NCBI GenBank assembly: GCA_965198095.1
Contig: OZ240239.1
Span: 1,798,001 to 1,862,000 of the forward strand
Length of the DNA stretch: 64,000 nucleotides
From: CBDFJH01 sp965198095
Lineage (GTDB): Bacteria; Latescibacterota; UBA2968; GCA-2709665
Reading direction: 5' to 3'
A program made the position numbers and the translations under genes. Below are positions 34,239-43,748 of this stretch, in pieces; position 1 is the first letter of the stretch, and each line of letters begins with the position of its first letter. Below the pieces are notes generated by a model. That model was not told the DNA's origin. It made no database searches and was given only the letters and a program-made list of their open reading frames with translations.

Positions 34239-34709
34239 ATGACGCCTCAGGAGATTTTCGATCGATTGAAGACCAAGTTTGGAGACGCGGCCATCGACCT
34301 CGTCGACAACGTGGACCCGTTTATCCGGGTGAGGGCGGAGGCCATCGCGGCGGTCGGCGCGTTCTTGCGCGACGCCGAGGGGTTGAAGTTTGAATCTCTG
34401 ATGTGTTTGAGCGGTGTCGATTATCCGGAGCATCTCACCGTCGTCTATCATCTGTGCTCTATGGCGCATCGACACAGGATCGTGCTTAAGGTCGACGTTG
34501 AGCGGGAAGAGGCTCACGTTCCGACGGTAGAGCACGTATGGCGCGTGGCCAACTGGCACGAGCGGGAGACTTACGACATGTTCGGGGTCGTGTTCGATGG
34601 GCACAGCGACCTGCGCCGCATTCTCTGTCCGGACGATTGGGAGGGGTTCCCGCTGCGTAAAGACTACGAGGTCCAGGAGTTCTACCGCGGCATCAAGGTT
34701 GAGGTGTAG
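34239..34709 (+). CDS. nuoC: NADH-quinone oxidoreductase subunit C
   Basis: 156 residues. Peripheral-arm 30-kDa subunit with the family signature ANWHERETYDMFGVVFDGH followed by RRILCPDDWEGFPLRKDY. It is shorter than some homologues and is not fused to NuoD. One base separates its stop from the nuoD start. It bridges NuoB and NuoD near the quinone site. Confidence 0.93.
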   Translation: MTPQEIFDRLKTKFGDAAIDLVDNVDPFIRVRAEAIAAVGAFLRDAEGLKFESLMCLSGVDYPEHLTVVYHLCSMAHRHRIVLKVDVEREEAHVPTVEHVWRVANWHERETYDMFGVVFDGHSDLRRILCPDDWEGFPLRKDYEVQEFYRGIKVEV

Positions 34710-34710
34710 G

Positions 34711-35919
34711 ATGGCGGACGTCGAACCCGGCTTGCCGGAGGCAGAGGCCCGAATCGTTGTCGAGCGTCCCGGGATTCCTCCAACGTTCGATCTGGAGGAC
34801 GATTCTCTGAAGAGCGACACGATGACGATCAACATGGGGCCTCAGCATCCGAGCACGCACGGCGTGCTGCGTCTCGAACTCAAGACGGACGGCGAGATCG
34901 TCGAAGCGGTGCGGCCGCACATTGGATATCTGCACCGCTGTTTCGAGAAGCACGCCGAGAACCTTCCCTATCCGCAGGTGATTCCGTTCACGGACCGGAT
35001 GGATTACCTGGCCTCGATGAACAACAACCTGGGTTACGTGGTTGCGGTCGAGAAGCTCCTCGACCTCAAGATCCCGGAAAGGGTGGAATATATCCGGATC
35101 ATCGTGGCCGAGCTGAACAGGATCGCCAGTCATCTGGTCTCGTTCGGCACATATGGCATGGACATCGGGGCCTTCACGCCGTTTCTGTTCGCGTTCAGGG
35201 AGCGGGAAGAGATCTTCGACCTGTTCGAGATGACCTGCGGCGCCCGAATGCTCTACAACTATATCTGGGTCGGCGGCGTGTCGCACGACCTGCCCAACGG
35301 ATTCGTCGAACGAACGCGCGCCTTCCTGAGAAAATTCGACGGGAAGATCCAGGAGTACAACGACCTTCTTTCCCACAACAAGATCTTCGTTGGGCGGACG
35401 GCCAACGTGGGCGTGCTTCCCGTCGACAAGGCGTACAGCTACAACATCACGGGTCCGAACCTTCGCGGGTCGGGGGTGCGCTGGGACCTGCGGCGGGACG
35501 ACCCCTATTCGATCTACGACCGGTTCGAGTTCGACGTCCCCTGCGGAAAAGGGGAGATGGGCACCGTGGGAGACTGCTGGGACCGGTACATGGTGCGGAT
35601 TCGGGAGATGTCGGAAAGCGCCAAGATCGTGAGCGCCGCGCTGGATCAGCTGCCCGAGGGGGACGTGCACGCCGCAGTGCCCAAGAACGTGCGCCCCCCG
35701 AAAGATGTAGAATGCTATTTCCGAACGGAGAACCCGAGAGGGGAGCTCGGGGTCTACCTGATTAGCGACGGGTCGAACGTACCTTATCGGGTTCGGGTGA
35801 AGTCTCCCTGTTTTACGGCCATGAGCGTCTTCAACGAGATCAGCCGGGGACACATGATTGCCGATATGGTGGCCGTTGTTGGGAGTCTGGATATTGTGCT
35901 GGGTGAAATCGATCGCTAG
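34711..35919 (+). CDS. nuoD: NADH-quinone oxidoreductase subunit D
   Basis: 402 residues from ATG 34711. The 49-kDa subunit forms the quinone-binding cavity with NuoB; INMGPQHPSTHGVLRLEL holds the histidine near the quinone headgroup, and FRTENPRGELGVYLIS and the C-terminal DIVLGEIDR are the other conserved parts. A 35-residue acidic leader precedes the core. It is homologous to large subunits of [NiFe] hydrogenases but lacks their nickel cysteines, so it is a complex I subunit. Confidence 0.95.
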   Translation: MADVEPGLPEAEARIVVERPGIPPTFDLEDDSLKSDTMTINMGPQHPSTHGVLRLELKTDGEIVEAVRPHIGYLHRCFEKHAENLPYPQVIPFTDRMDYLASMNNNLGYVVAVEKLLDLKIPERVEYIRIIVAELNRIASHLVSFGTYGMDIGAFTPFLFAFREREEIFDLFEMTCGARMLYNYIWVGGVSHDLPNGFVERTRAFLRKFDGKIQEYNDLLSHNKIFVGRTANVGVLPVDKAYSYNITGPNLRGSGVRWDLRRDDPYSIYDRFEFDVPCGKGEMGTVGDCWDRYMVRIREMSESAKIVSAALDQLPEGDVHAAVPKNVRPPKDVECYFRTENPRGELGVYLISDGSNVPYRVRVKSPCFTAMSVFNEISRGHMIADMVAVVGSLDIVLGEIDR

Positions 35920-35934
35920 CGCCGGAGACTGGGA

Positions 35935-37110
35935 ATGCAGGAGATTGCGAAGGATCTGATCGGTTGGGCGCCCTTCCTTGAGGGCGTGGAGGTGCTCTGG
36001 GTGTCCCTGGCCCTGGGCATCGTGGCGGGCGTGATCATTTTGACCCTCATCGCCGTCCTGGGAATGGTTCTGGTCTGGCTGGAGCGAAAGGTGTCCGCGC
36101 ACATGCAGGACCGGCTCGGCCCGATGAGAGTCGGCGGTTGGCACGGCTGGTCTCAAACCCTCGCTGACGGGATCAAGCTGCTGCTGAAGGAGGACATCAT
36201 TCCGGCCGCCGCGGATCGATTCCTGTTCAAGCTGGCCCCCGCAATCGTGTTCGCGGGGGCGTTCGCCATCTTCGTGACGATCCCGTTCGGCGAAAAACTG
36301 ATCGTGAGCGATTTGAACATCGGCGTTTTTTACATTCTCGCCGTCTCTTCTCTGGGCGTGATCGGGATTCTGATGGCGGGTTGGGCCTCCAACAACAAGT
36401 GGGCGCTGCTGGGCGCCATGCGTTCGGCGGCGCAGGTGGTCAGCTACGAGATCCCCGTTGCGCTCGCCCTGCTGAGCGTCATTCCCCTGGTGGGATCGCT
36501 CAGCATGCAGGAGATCATCGCGGCGCAGGCCGGCGGACTCCAGCACTGGTTTGTCTTCAGAAACCCGTTTACGTTTCTGGCCTTCTTCCTCTCTTTCGTC
36601 GCAACGCTGGCTGAAGTGAATCGGACACCCTTCGACATCCCGGAAGCGGAGTCTGAGCTCGTAGCGGGATATCATACGGAATACAGCGGGATGCGATTTT
36701 CGTTCTTCTTCATCGCGGAATATGCCGCCATGACGGCGGTCAGCATCGTTGCGGCAACGCTTTTCCTCGGAGGCTGGCAGGCCCCCTGGGGCGGGTCGTT
36801 CCCGGGCGGATTCTTCTGGGTGATGGGGAAGGCGCTCTTCTTGGTTTTCGTCCAGATGTGGCTTCGTTGGACCCTGCCCCGACTTCGGGTGGATCAGTTG
36901 ATGTACGTCGGGTGGAAGGTGCTCACGCCGGCGGCCTTCCTCTGTATGGTCGGATCGGTCGTCTGGGCCTTCGCTGCCCCGGAATGGCTGAAGTTTGCAG
37001 GCTCGACGGTCTTGATGCTGTTGATGGCGGCGCTGCTGCTTCTCCTGTTCCGCTCCGCGTCCCGGGGGCTTATGGAAGGGCGACACCAGCAGACGGAGAT
37101 GGCTCGGTAG
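35935..37110 (+). CDS. nuoH: NADH-quinone oxidoreductase subunit H
   Basis: 391 residues, about eight or nine membrane helices. NuoH anchors the peripheral arm and lines the quinone tunnel: VWLERKVSAHMQDRLGPMRV, EVNRTPFDIPEAESELVAGY and the following HTEYSGMRF are diagnostic and carry the acidic residues of the coupling region. QMWLRWTLPRLRVDQLM is the conserved late motif. It is followed 15 bases later by nuoI. Confidence 0.95.
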   Translation: MQEIAKDLIGWAPFLEGVEVLWVSLALGIVAGVIILTLIAVLGMVLVWLERKVSAHMQDRLGPMRVGGWHGWSQTLADGIKLLLKEDIIPAAADRFLFKLAPAIVFAGAFAIFVTIPFGEKLIVSDLNIGVFYILAVSSLGVIGILMAGWASNNKWALLGAMRSAAQVVSYEIPVALALLSVIPLVGSLSMQEIIAAQAGGLQHWFVFRNPFTFLAFFLSFVATLAEVNRTPFDIPEAESELVAGYHTEYSGMRFSFFFIAEYAAMTAVSIVAATLFLGGWQAPWGGSFPGGFFWVMGKALFLVFVQMWLRWTLPRLRVDQLMYVGWKVLTPAAFLCMVGSVVWAFAAPEWLKFAGSTVLMLLMAALLLLLFRSASRGLMEGRHQQTEMAR

Positions 37111-37125
37111 CGAGAGGGGACGTTT

Positions 37126-37620
37126 ATGGGTCGGTATTTCAGGAACATCTACGATTCCGTTTTCTCGATCTGGATCGGGATGAACGTGACGCTGAAGCAC
37201 CTGTTCACGCCCTCCGTCACGCTGCAGTACCCGGAAGAGAAGTGGGAAATGCCCGAACGGACCCGCAACCAGCTTTTCAACGACATGGACGACTGCATCG
37301 GGTGTGACCAGTGTGCGCGCGCCTGTCCGGTGGACTGCATCTACATCGAAACGGAAAAGGCAGGGCCGAACGAAGACCTGGGATTGACTTCCAAGGGAAC
37401 GAAGAAGCGCCTGAAGCTGCTCAGGTTCGACATCGACATGGGGCTCTGCTGTTACTGCGGTCTCTGCACCTATCCCTGCCCGACCGAATGCCTGGTGATG
37501 ACGCCGAATTATGAAGCCTCGGTCTATGACCGTACAGACCTGATCTACCGGTACGCCCGCCCGGAGGACTACGAAAAAATGCCCCAGAAGGAAGCGACTC
37601 CACGGAAGGTGACGGCCTGA
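37126..37620 (+). CDS. nuoI: NADH-quinone oxidoreductase subunit I (2x[4Fe-4S])
   Basis: 164 residues. Two ferredoxin motifs, CIGCDQCARACPVDC and CCYCGLCTYPCPTEC, bind clusters N6a and N6b that pass electrons to NuoB. The N-terminal amphipathic segment (MGRYFRNIYDSVFSIWIGM) lies on the membrane. The sequence between the motifs (GLTSKGTKKRLKLLRFDIDM) is basic, as in homologues. It sits in the standard place between nuoH and nuoJ. Confidence 0.95.
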   Translation: MGRYFRNIYDSVFSIWIGMNVTLKHLFTPSVTLQYPEEKWEMPERTRNQLFNDMDDCIGCDQCARACPVDCIYIETEKAGPNEDLGLTSKGTKKRLKLLRFDIDMGLCCYCGLCTYPCPTECLVMTPNYEASVYDRTDLIYRYARPEDYEKMPQKEATPRKVTA

Positions 37621-37627
37621 GCAGCCT

Positions 37628-38137
37628 ATGGAGCTTTCGACCTACGTCTTCTACATCTTCGCCGCCATCACCGTCGGTTCCGCCTCCCTGGTCGTCTTCG
37701 CCAATCGTCTGATTTATGCCGTATTCGCCCTGCTCTTCACCTTTTTTGGGGTGGCAGGGCTTTACATTTTTCTGGATGCGGAGTTCCTCGCTGCCGCTCA
37801 AGTCCTGATCTACGTCGGGGGCATCCTCATCCTGCTTCTCTTCGGCGTGATGCTGACCCATCGGATCTACGACCTCAGGCTGCTGGCTGAACGGGTGCAG
37901 TTCGTCCCGAGCCTGGTCGTCGTGGGCGCCGGATTTGCCCTGCTGGTTGCCGTCATTTACGACACCCCGTGGCCGACAACGGCCGCTGAACGGTCCGCCG
38001 GGACGACGACCGAGATCGGAAGGCTCCTGATGACCGATTACCTTCTGCCGTTTGAGGTCGTATCGGTCCTGCTTCTGGCGGCCCTCATCGGGGCGGTGGT
38101 GCTGGCCAGCAGAGAAGACGAAGAAGGTGAGCAGTGA
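37628..38137 (+). CDS. nuoJ: NADH-quinone oxidoreductase subunit J
   Basis: 169 residues, five membrane helices. NuoJ contributes the flexible helix TM3; here the matching stretch is AEFLAAAQVLIYVGGILILL with the conserved glutamate/glycine pattern. The stop overlaps the nuoK start (ATGA), indicating translational coupling. The C-terminus is charged (REDEEGEQ). Confidence 0.93.
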   Translation: MELSTYVFYIFAAITVGSASLVVFANRLIYAVFALLFTFFGVAGLYIFLDAEFLAAAQVLIYVGGILILLLFGVMLTHRIYDLRLLAERVQFVPSLVVVGAGFALLVAVIYDTPWPTTAAERSAGTTTEIGRLLMTDYLLPFEVVSVLLLAALIGAVVLASREDEEGEQ

Positions 38138-38442
38138 TGATCGGGCTGGAGCACTACCTCGTCGTGGGCGCGATGCTCTTTTGCCTGGGCATCCTTGCCG
38201 TCGTCACCCGGCGAAACGCCATTGCCGTGCTGATGGGCGTGGAGTTGATCCTGAACGCCGCGAACGTAAACCTGGTCGCCTTTTCCCGTTTCTCGGATTC
38301 CGGGATCGATGGTCAGGTCTTCGCCATCTTCGTGATTATTCTGGCGGCCGCCGAGGCGGCCGTCGCCCTGGCCATCGTGCTGAACATCTACAGAAACTAT
38401 GAGATGGTGAGTGTCGACCGTCTGAATTCACTGAGCGGTTGA
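38134..38442 (+). CDS. nuoK: NADH-quinone oxidoreductase subunit K
   Basis: 102 residues, three membrane helices. The two membrane glutamates of the proton path are in LMGVELILNAANVN and LAAAEAAVALAIVL. The gene overlaps nuoJ by four bases; a second ATG three bases later is equally possible. Length and order match the family. Confidence 0.94.
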   Translation: MMIGLEHYLVVGAMLFCLGILAVVTRRNAIAVLMGVELILNAANVNLVAFSRFSDSGIDGQVFAIFVIILAAAEAAVALAIVLNIYRNYEMVSVDRLNSLSG

Positions 38443-38449
38443 GGGGAGC

Positions 38450-40498
38450 ATGCTTCCATACACCGTGCTTATTCCGGCTGTGCCGCTTGCCGCCTTTGTG
38501 ATTCAGGTCTTCTTCGGACGGAGGCTGCCTCGCGGCGGGGACTGGGTGTCGCTTTCCGCCATCGTTCTCGCCTTTTGTCTTTCCGTGCCGGTTTTCTTTC
38601 TGGCCCTATCCGCTTCTGATCCCGACTTCAGGATTCCGTTCGACCGCTGGACGTGGCTGGATCTGGGTACGACCCAAATTGCGATCGGCCTGCTCGTCGA
38701 CAACATCACGGCGATCATGTTGATGGTGGTGACCCTCGTGAGCGGGCTCGTGCATTTCTACTCGGTCGGCTATATGCAAGGAGATCCGAGATACGCTCGA
38801 TTCTTCGGGTTTCTCTCCCTGTTTTCCTTCTCGATGCTCGGCCTTGTGCTTTGTGACAACTTTCTCTTGCTGTATGTGTTCTGGGAGCTGGTCGGGTTGA
38901 GTTCCTATCTGCTGATCGGTTTCTGGTATGAAAAGCCATCTGCCGCCGCCGCCTGCAAGAAGGCCTTTCTGGTCAACAGGGTTGGCGACCTGGGCTTCTT
39001 CATCGGTATTCTGATCCTGTTCTGGAAACTGGGCGTGCTGCACTTCGATGGCGTCTTCGAAGGCATCGCTCAGGGCAAAGTCGGGGGCCCGCTTCTGACC
39101 GCGGCCGGGCTTTGCCTGTTCTGCGGGGCGGTCGGAAAATCGGCCCAGTTTCCACTGCACGTCTGGCTGCCCGACGCGATGGAGGGCCCGACGCCGGTAA
39201 GCGCCTTGATCCACGCGGCCACGATGGTCGCCGCCGGCGTCTATATGGTCACCCGCATGTTCCCGATCTTGACGCCCGATGCCCTCCTGGTCATCGCCTA
39301 TATCGGCGCGATCACGGCGATGCTGGGCGCCACGATTGCCGTGGCGCAGTATGACATCAAGCGGGTGCTGGCTTACTCGACGGTGAGCCAGCTTGGATAC
39401 ATGATCATGAGCTTGGGCGTGGGGGCCTACGTGGCCGGCTTCTTCCATTTGATGACCCACGCCGCGTTCAAGGCCTGTCTCTTCCTCGGCTCGGGGAGCG
39501 TGATCCACGCCATGCATCACGCCTTCCACCAAACCGGCTCGCACGAGGATCCACAGGATATGCGGAACATGGGGGGGCTGAAGGCCCGCATGCCGATCAC
39601 CTTCTGGACCTTTACGATCGCCACGCTCGCACTGGCGGGCGTTCCGTTCACCTCCGGATTTTTGAGCAAAGACGCCATTCTGGCCGGGGCGCTGGGGTTT
39701 GGGCTTTTCGATCATCCCACGCATCTCCTGATCCCGATTTTCGGTTTCGGGGCGGCCGGTCTGACCGCCTTCTACATGTTTCGTCTGATTTTCATGACGT
39801 TCTACGGGACGGCCAAGGATCGAAAGGTGGCGGAGCTGGCTCACGAGTCGCCGAGGGTGATGACAGGTCCCCTCGTCGTGTTGGCGGCCCTGAGCCTCTG
39901 GTTTTGGTACAGCCCGAGTCCGATCGGCGAGGGTTGGTTCCACACGCTGGTTCAACAGCCTCAGAGCATCGCGACGCCGGAATCGCCTCCCGCGGCGTCG
40001 GCGGACGCGGAAGCGCACGCCAACGCCGCGCACCGGGCGCACTATCCAGCCATGGCCCTGTCGATCCTGATCGCCGGTGCGGGCATCGTCCTGGCCTACC
40101 GCCGCTACTACGGCCGTCAGTCCGAGATGATCGCGTGGGAAGAGACCCAAATCGGCCGCAACAAGCTGTTCCGGGCGCTTCACAACAAGTGGTATTTCGA
40201 TGAAATTTACGACGCGACCGTCATCCGGGCGACCCTGGGCATCCGGAAGGCGCTCGACTGGTTCGATAAACGGGTGATCGACGGGCTTGTGAACGGGGCC
40301 GCCACGGTCACGAGAGGCATATCGTTTTGGGAGGGCCTGTTCGACGCCTGGGTCGTGGACGGCGCCGTGAATCTCGTGGGTCGCATCATTACCTGGGCCG
40401 GGGCCGGATTGCGGCGAATTCAGACAGGCCGGCTGCAGACCTACGTCGTGCTCGCGATGGCCGGGATCCTGGTGATCATGGTCATCCGAATCATCTGA
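38450..40498 (+). CDS. nuoL: NADH-quinone oxidoreductase subunit L
   Basis: 682 residues. Antiporter-like proton-pumping subunit with about 16 membrane helices and the long lateral C-terminal helix. The core motifs are YVFWELVGLSSYLLIGFWYE (proton-channel glutamate), GAVGKSAQFPLHVWLPDAME with the pumping lysine, TPVSALIHAATMVAAGVYM, and YDIKRVLAYSTVSQLGYM. A Pro/Ala-rich loop (about 510-535) precedes the last helices. It is longer than the E. coli protein (613), mostly in the C-terminal extension. Confidence 0.95.
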   Translation: MLPYTVLIPAVPLAAFVIQVFFGRRLPRGGDWVSLSAIVLAFCLSVPVFFLALSASDPDFRIPFDRWTWLDLGTTQIAIGLLVDNITAIMLMVVTLVSGLVHFYSVGYMQGDPRYARFFGFLSLFSFSMLGLVLCDNFLLLYVFWELVGLSSYLLIGFWYEKPSAAAACKKAFLVNRVGDLGFFIGILILFWKLGVLHFDGVFEGIAQGKVGGPLLTAAGLCLFCGAVGKSAQFPLHVWLPDAMEGPTPVSALIHAATMVAAGVYMVTRMFPILTPDALLVIAYIGAITAMLGATIAVAQYDIKRVLAYSTVSQLGYMIMSLGVGAYVAGFFHLMTHAAFKACLFLGSGSVIHAMHHAFHQTGSHEDPQDMRNMGGLKARMPITFWTFTIATLALAGVPFTSGFLSKDAILAGALGFGLFDHPTHLLIPIFGFGAAGLTAFYMFRLIFMTFYGTAKDRKVAELAHESPRVMTGPLVVLAALSLWFWYSPSPIGEGWFHTLVQQPQSIATPESPPAASADAEAHANAAHRAHYPAMALSILIAGAGIVLAYRRYYGRQSEMIAWEETQIGRNKLFRALHNKWYFDEIYDATVIRATLGIRKALDWFDKRVIDGLVNGAATVTRGISFWEGLFDAWVVDGAVNLVGRIITWAGAGLRRIQTGRLQTYVVLAMAGILVIMVIRII

Positions 40499-40551
40499 CG
40501 GGAACGCTTCGAATCGTGGATTCTGCACGATCCTGAAGGAGGACGTTGCGG

Positions 40552-42132
40552 ATGGATGTGTGGATCTTAACGCTCTTGACATTTTTGCCTCTGCTCGGCG
40601 CGGGGGCCATTCTGCTCCTGCCGGGCCGGATGTTGAGTCCGATCCGATGGACCTCCCTGGTCACGACGGCGGTCTGTCTGATTCTGGCGGTCTGGCTGTT
40701 TGTGACCTTTGATCGCGCAGAGCCCGGAATGCAGTACCGGGTACAGGTGGCCTGGATCCCTTCCTTCAATATCGATTATCACGTGGGAATCGACGGGTTG
40801 AGCGTGACGATGGTCCTGCTGACGGCGCTGCTTTCGTTTCTGTGTATACCGGCTTCCTGGGGGGTCGACAGGGGCGCGAAAGGCTACTTCGCCCTCTTTC
40901 TGCTTCTGGAAACGGGGATGCAGGGCGTGTTTGTCTCGCTCGATTTCTTCCTCTTCTACGTCTTCTGGGAGGTCATGCTCCTCCCCATGTATTTCCTGAT
41001 CGGGATATGGGGCGGCCCCAGGAAGGAATACGCGGCCATCAAATTCTTCCTCTACACCCTGTTCGGAAGTATGCTGCTCCTGCTCGCGATGCTGGCTTTC
41101 TATTTCAACGTCACCGATCCGGAGACGGGCAGACACACGTTTAACATGCTCGTGATGATGGAGCAGGCGAACCACTCCGAGTGGCTCCGCGCCGGGATTG
41201 TTTTCGGACAGTCCGCACCCGTCATGGTCTGGATGGCGATGTTCGTCGCGTTCGCGATCAAGATTCCGATGTTCCCGTTTCACACCTGGCTGCCCGATGC
41301 GCACGTGGAGGCCCCCACCCCCATCAGCGTCATCCTGGCCGGCGTGCTCCTGAAGATGGGCGCCTACGGGATCCTTCGGTTCAACTATCCGATGCTTCCG
41401 GAGACGACGACGGAACAATGGGTGAGCACGATGATCGCCGTATTCGGGGTGATCAACATCATCTACGGGGCACTGGTCGCGATGGCGCAGCGAGACCTGA
41501 AGAGCTTGATCGCCTATTCGAGCATCAGCCACATGGGGTTTGTGATGCTCGGGATGTCGGCGTTCACGCCGCACGGAATCAACGGCGCCGTGTTCCAGAT
41601 GTTCAACCACGGGACGATCACGGCCATGCTCTTCCTGTTGGTTGGCGTGATCTACGATCGGGCACATCACCGCTACATCGTCTTTCCAAGGGACTATGCG
41701 GATCCGGAGCTCCGCGGTGAGCTGGGATTCGGGGGGCTCTGGTCGCACATGCCGATCTACGGAAGCATCACGATGCTTGCCTATTTTGCAGCGCTGGGCC
41801 TGCCGGGGCTCTCCGGGTTCATCAGTGAGGCGCTCTGTTTCCTGGGGGCGTTCCAGGTCCACAGGACACTCACGATTCTGGGGACGCTGGGCGTGCTCCT
41901 GGGGGCCGCCTACATGCTCTGGACTTTCCAGCGACTGTTCATGGGGCCGCTCAACGAACGATGCCGTAGTCTGCCCGAAATCAACGGCCGGGAGATCTTT
42001 ACCCTGGCGCCCCTCGGGGTGATCGTGGTGCTGCTGGGGTTCTATCCGGCGCCGGTCCTGAACCTGATTGGCGCGTCGCTCGGGGAACTCGTGCGGGCGC
42101 TGGGCGCCCCGGCATCTCTGGCCGGATTCTAG
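40552..42132 (+). CDS. nuoM: NADH-quinone oxidoreductase subunit M
   Basis: 526 residues from ATG 40552, with AAGGAGG nine bases upstream; a TTG at 40546 is less likely. Antiporter-like subunit with about 14 helices: YVFWEVMLLPMYFLIGIWGG, AIKIPMFPFHTWLPDAHVEA and RDLKSLIAYSSISHMGFVML carry the conserved glutamate, lysine and histidine residues of the proton path. It follows nuoL after a 53-base spacer. Confidence 0.95.
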   Translation: MDVWILTLLTFLPLLGAGAILLLPGRMLSPIRWTSLVTTAVCLILAVWLFVTFDRAEPGMQYRVQVAWIPSFNIDYHVGIDGLSVTMVLLTALLSFLCIPASWGVDRGAKGYFALFLLLETGMQGVFVSLDFFLFYVFWEVMLLPMYFLIGIWGGPRKEYAAIKFFLYTLFGSMLLLLAMLAFYFNVTDPETGRHTFNMLVMMEQANHSEWLRAGIVFGQSAPVMVWMAMFVAFAIKIPMFPFHTWLPDAHVEAPTPISVILAGVLLKMGAYGILRFNYPMLPETTTEQWVSTMIAVFGVINIIYGALVAMAQRDLKSLIAYSSISHMGFVMLGMSAFTPHGINGAVFQMFNHGTITAMLFLLVGVIYDRAHHRYIVFPRDYADPELRGELGFGGLWSHMPIYGSITMLAYFAALGLPGLSGFISEALCFLGAFQVHRTLTILGTLGVLLGAAYMLWTFQRLFMGPLNERCRSLPEINGREIFTLAPLGVIVVLLGFYPAPVLNLIGASLGELVRALGAPASLAGF

Positions 42133-42153
42133 CGTAACGGAGGCTTGGGTCTG

Positions 42154-43671
42154 TTGGCCAATGTTATCGAAAACGCGGTTGCCGTCAACTTGAGCAGCCT
42201 CTCGTATATCTGGCCTGAAGTGATTCTGACGGCGGCGATCATGATCATCGTGGTCGTTGACCTGATCGCCAAGGGCAAAAAGAAGGGGCTCATGACGGGG
42301 ATGACGCTGGCGGCGCTCGTGATTTGCCTGATTGCCGTGGTCGATCTCTATGACGAAGCGCCGCGATCCCTGTTTCTGGGCATGGCCGCACTGGACGGGT
42401 TCGCCCTTTTTTTCAAGGTGCTTTTCGTGGCCACGACGATCCTCGTCGTCCTCTTCGGGCTTCAGTCGCCCGATGTCGGGGAGGCGCACATCGGAGAATT
42501 TTTCGCCATACTTCTTTCGGTCGTGTTGGGCGGGTTCTTCATGGCGTCGTCGACCAACCTGTTGATGATGTACCTTTCTCTGGAGCTCGTGAGCCTGCCC
42601 TCCTTCATCCTCGTGGGCTACCAGAAGCGGGTGCAGCGCTCGAATGAGGCGGCGCTCAAGTACGTTGTCTACGGCGGGGTCTCTTCCGGGATCATGCTGT
42701 TCGGATTCTCTTTGATCTACGGCCTGACAGGTACGCTGGATATCTACGAGATCGCCTCCGTCTTGGCCGCCTCTCCGCCTTACGGCTTGACGCTTTTTCT
42801 GGGTGCCGCGCTGGCCATGGCCGGATTCGGCTACAAAGTGGCTTCCGTGCCGTTCCACTTCTGGTGTCCGGATGTCTACGAAGGGGCCCCCACCCCGGTC
42901 ACCGCTTTTCTTTCCGTCGCGCCGAAGGCGGCCGGCTTCGCGCTGCTGGCCAGGTTCTTCTATCTGGGGTTGTCGGAGTATGACGGCACATCCGGGACCG
43001 TCATTGGCATCGCGTGGCCTCAGCTCCTCGCCGTCATCTCGGCCTGCACGATGACCCTGGGCAATCTGACGGCCATCTGGCAGCGCAACCTGAAGCGCCT
43101 GCTGGCCTACTCGAGCATCGCGCACGCAGGCTACATGATGATGGGGATCGCGATGCTCTCGGCGTCCGGTCTCAAGGCGGTGATGTTCTATACGGCCGCC
43201 TACCTCTTCATGAACCTGGGGGCCTTTCTGGTCGTGCTGGTGCTGGCCGTCCGGATCGGGAGCGAAGAGATCCAGGACTACAACGGGCTGGGGTGGCGTT
43301 CTCCGTGGGTCGCGCTGGCCATGACGGCCTTTCTCTTTTCCCTGACCGGCTTGCCGCCTACGGCGGGGTTCGTCGGAAAGGTCTATCTCTTTGCGTCCGT
43401 GATCGATGGGGGTCTTTACTGGTTGGCGGTGGTGGGCGTGTTGAACAGCGCTGTCTCGCTTTATTACTATGCCCGAATCGTCAAGGCGATGTACCTGGAA
43501 CGCCCACTCTCGGACACCCGCGTGATCCTTCCGCGCTTTTCGGTCGGGATGCTCGCCTTTCTGTTCGCCGGAACGCTTCTGTTGGGGGTCTACTGGGCCC
43601 CGCTCGCAGATCTGGCCGAGCGTTCCACTGAACTGTTTCAAGCGCGGGCCGTTCGCGTGGTAACAGAATAG
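42154..43671 (+). CDS. nuoN: NADH-quinone oxidoreductase subunit N
   Basis: 505 residues from a TTG at 42154, which lies ten bases after GGAGG; a TTG at 42145 gives three more residues but is only one base from the ribosome site. No ATG is available near the N-terminus. Third antiporter-like subunit: MMYLSLELVSLPSFILVGYQ, FGYKVASVPFHFWCPDVYEG and NLKRLLAYSSIAHAGYMMMG are conserved. It ends the operon and is followed by a bidirectional terminator. No nuoE, nuoF or nuoG is present in the cluster. Confidence 0.94.
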   Translation: MANVIENAVAVNLSSLSYIWPEVILTAAIMIIVVVDLIAKGKKKGLMTGMTLAALVICLIAVVDLYDEAPRSLFLGMAALDGFALFFKVLFVATTILVVLFGLQSPDVGEAHIGEFFAILLSVVLGGFFMASSTNLLMMYLSLELVSLPSFILVGYQKRVQRSNEAALKYVVYGGVSSGIMLFGFSLIYGLTGTLDIYEIASVLAASPPYGLTLFLGAALAMAGFGYKVASVPFHFWCPDVYEGAPTPVTAFLSVAPKAAGFALLARFFYLGLSEYDGTSGTVIGIAWPQLLAVISACTMTLGNLTAIWQRNLKRLLAYSSIAHAGYMMMGIAMLSASGLKAVMFYTAAYLFMNLGAFLVVLVLAVRIGSEEIQDYNGLGWRSPWVALAMTAFLFSLTGLPPTAGFVGKVYLFASVIDGGLYWLAVVGVLNSAVSLYYYARIVKAMYLERPLSDTRVILPRFSVGMLAFLFAGTLLLGVYWAPLADLAERSTELFQARAVRVVTE

Positions 43672-43691
43672 CTGGACGCGGCAGCGCACGG

Positions 43692-43727
43692 AAAAGGCCC
43701 CGCGGGCTTCCGTCCGCGGGGCCTTTT
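43692..43727. terminator. strong bidirectional terminator between nuoN and pqqD-like gene
   Basis: AAAAGGCCCCGCGG (43692-43705) and CCGCGGGGCCTTTT (43714-43727) form a perfect 14-bp stem with an 8-base loop. T-runs on either strand make it work for nuoN and for the convergent minus-strand operon. Confidence 0.9.
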
Positions 43728-43748
43728 CGCAGTCAACCCGGAGACTCC

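Noticed and set aside
34693..37200. A very long open frame on the minus strand opposite nuoD-nuoH
   Set aside because: It mirrors conserved complex I genes, is dominated by Arg, Pro, His and Gln as expected for antisense GC-rich frames, and has no family features.
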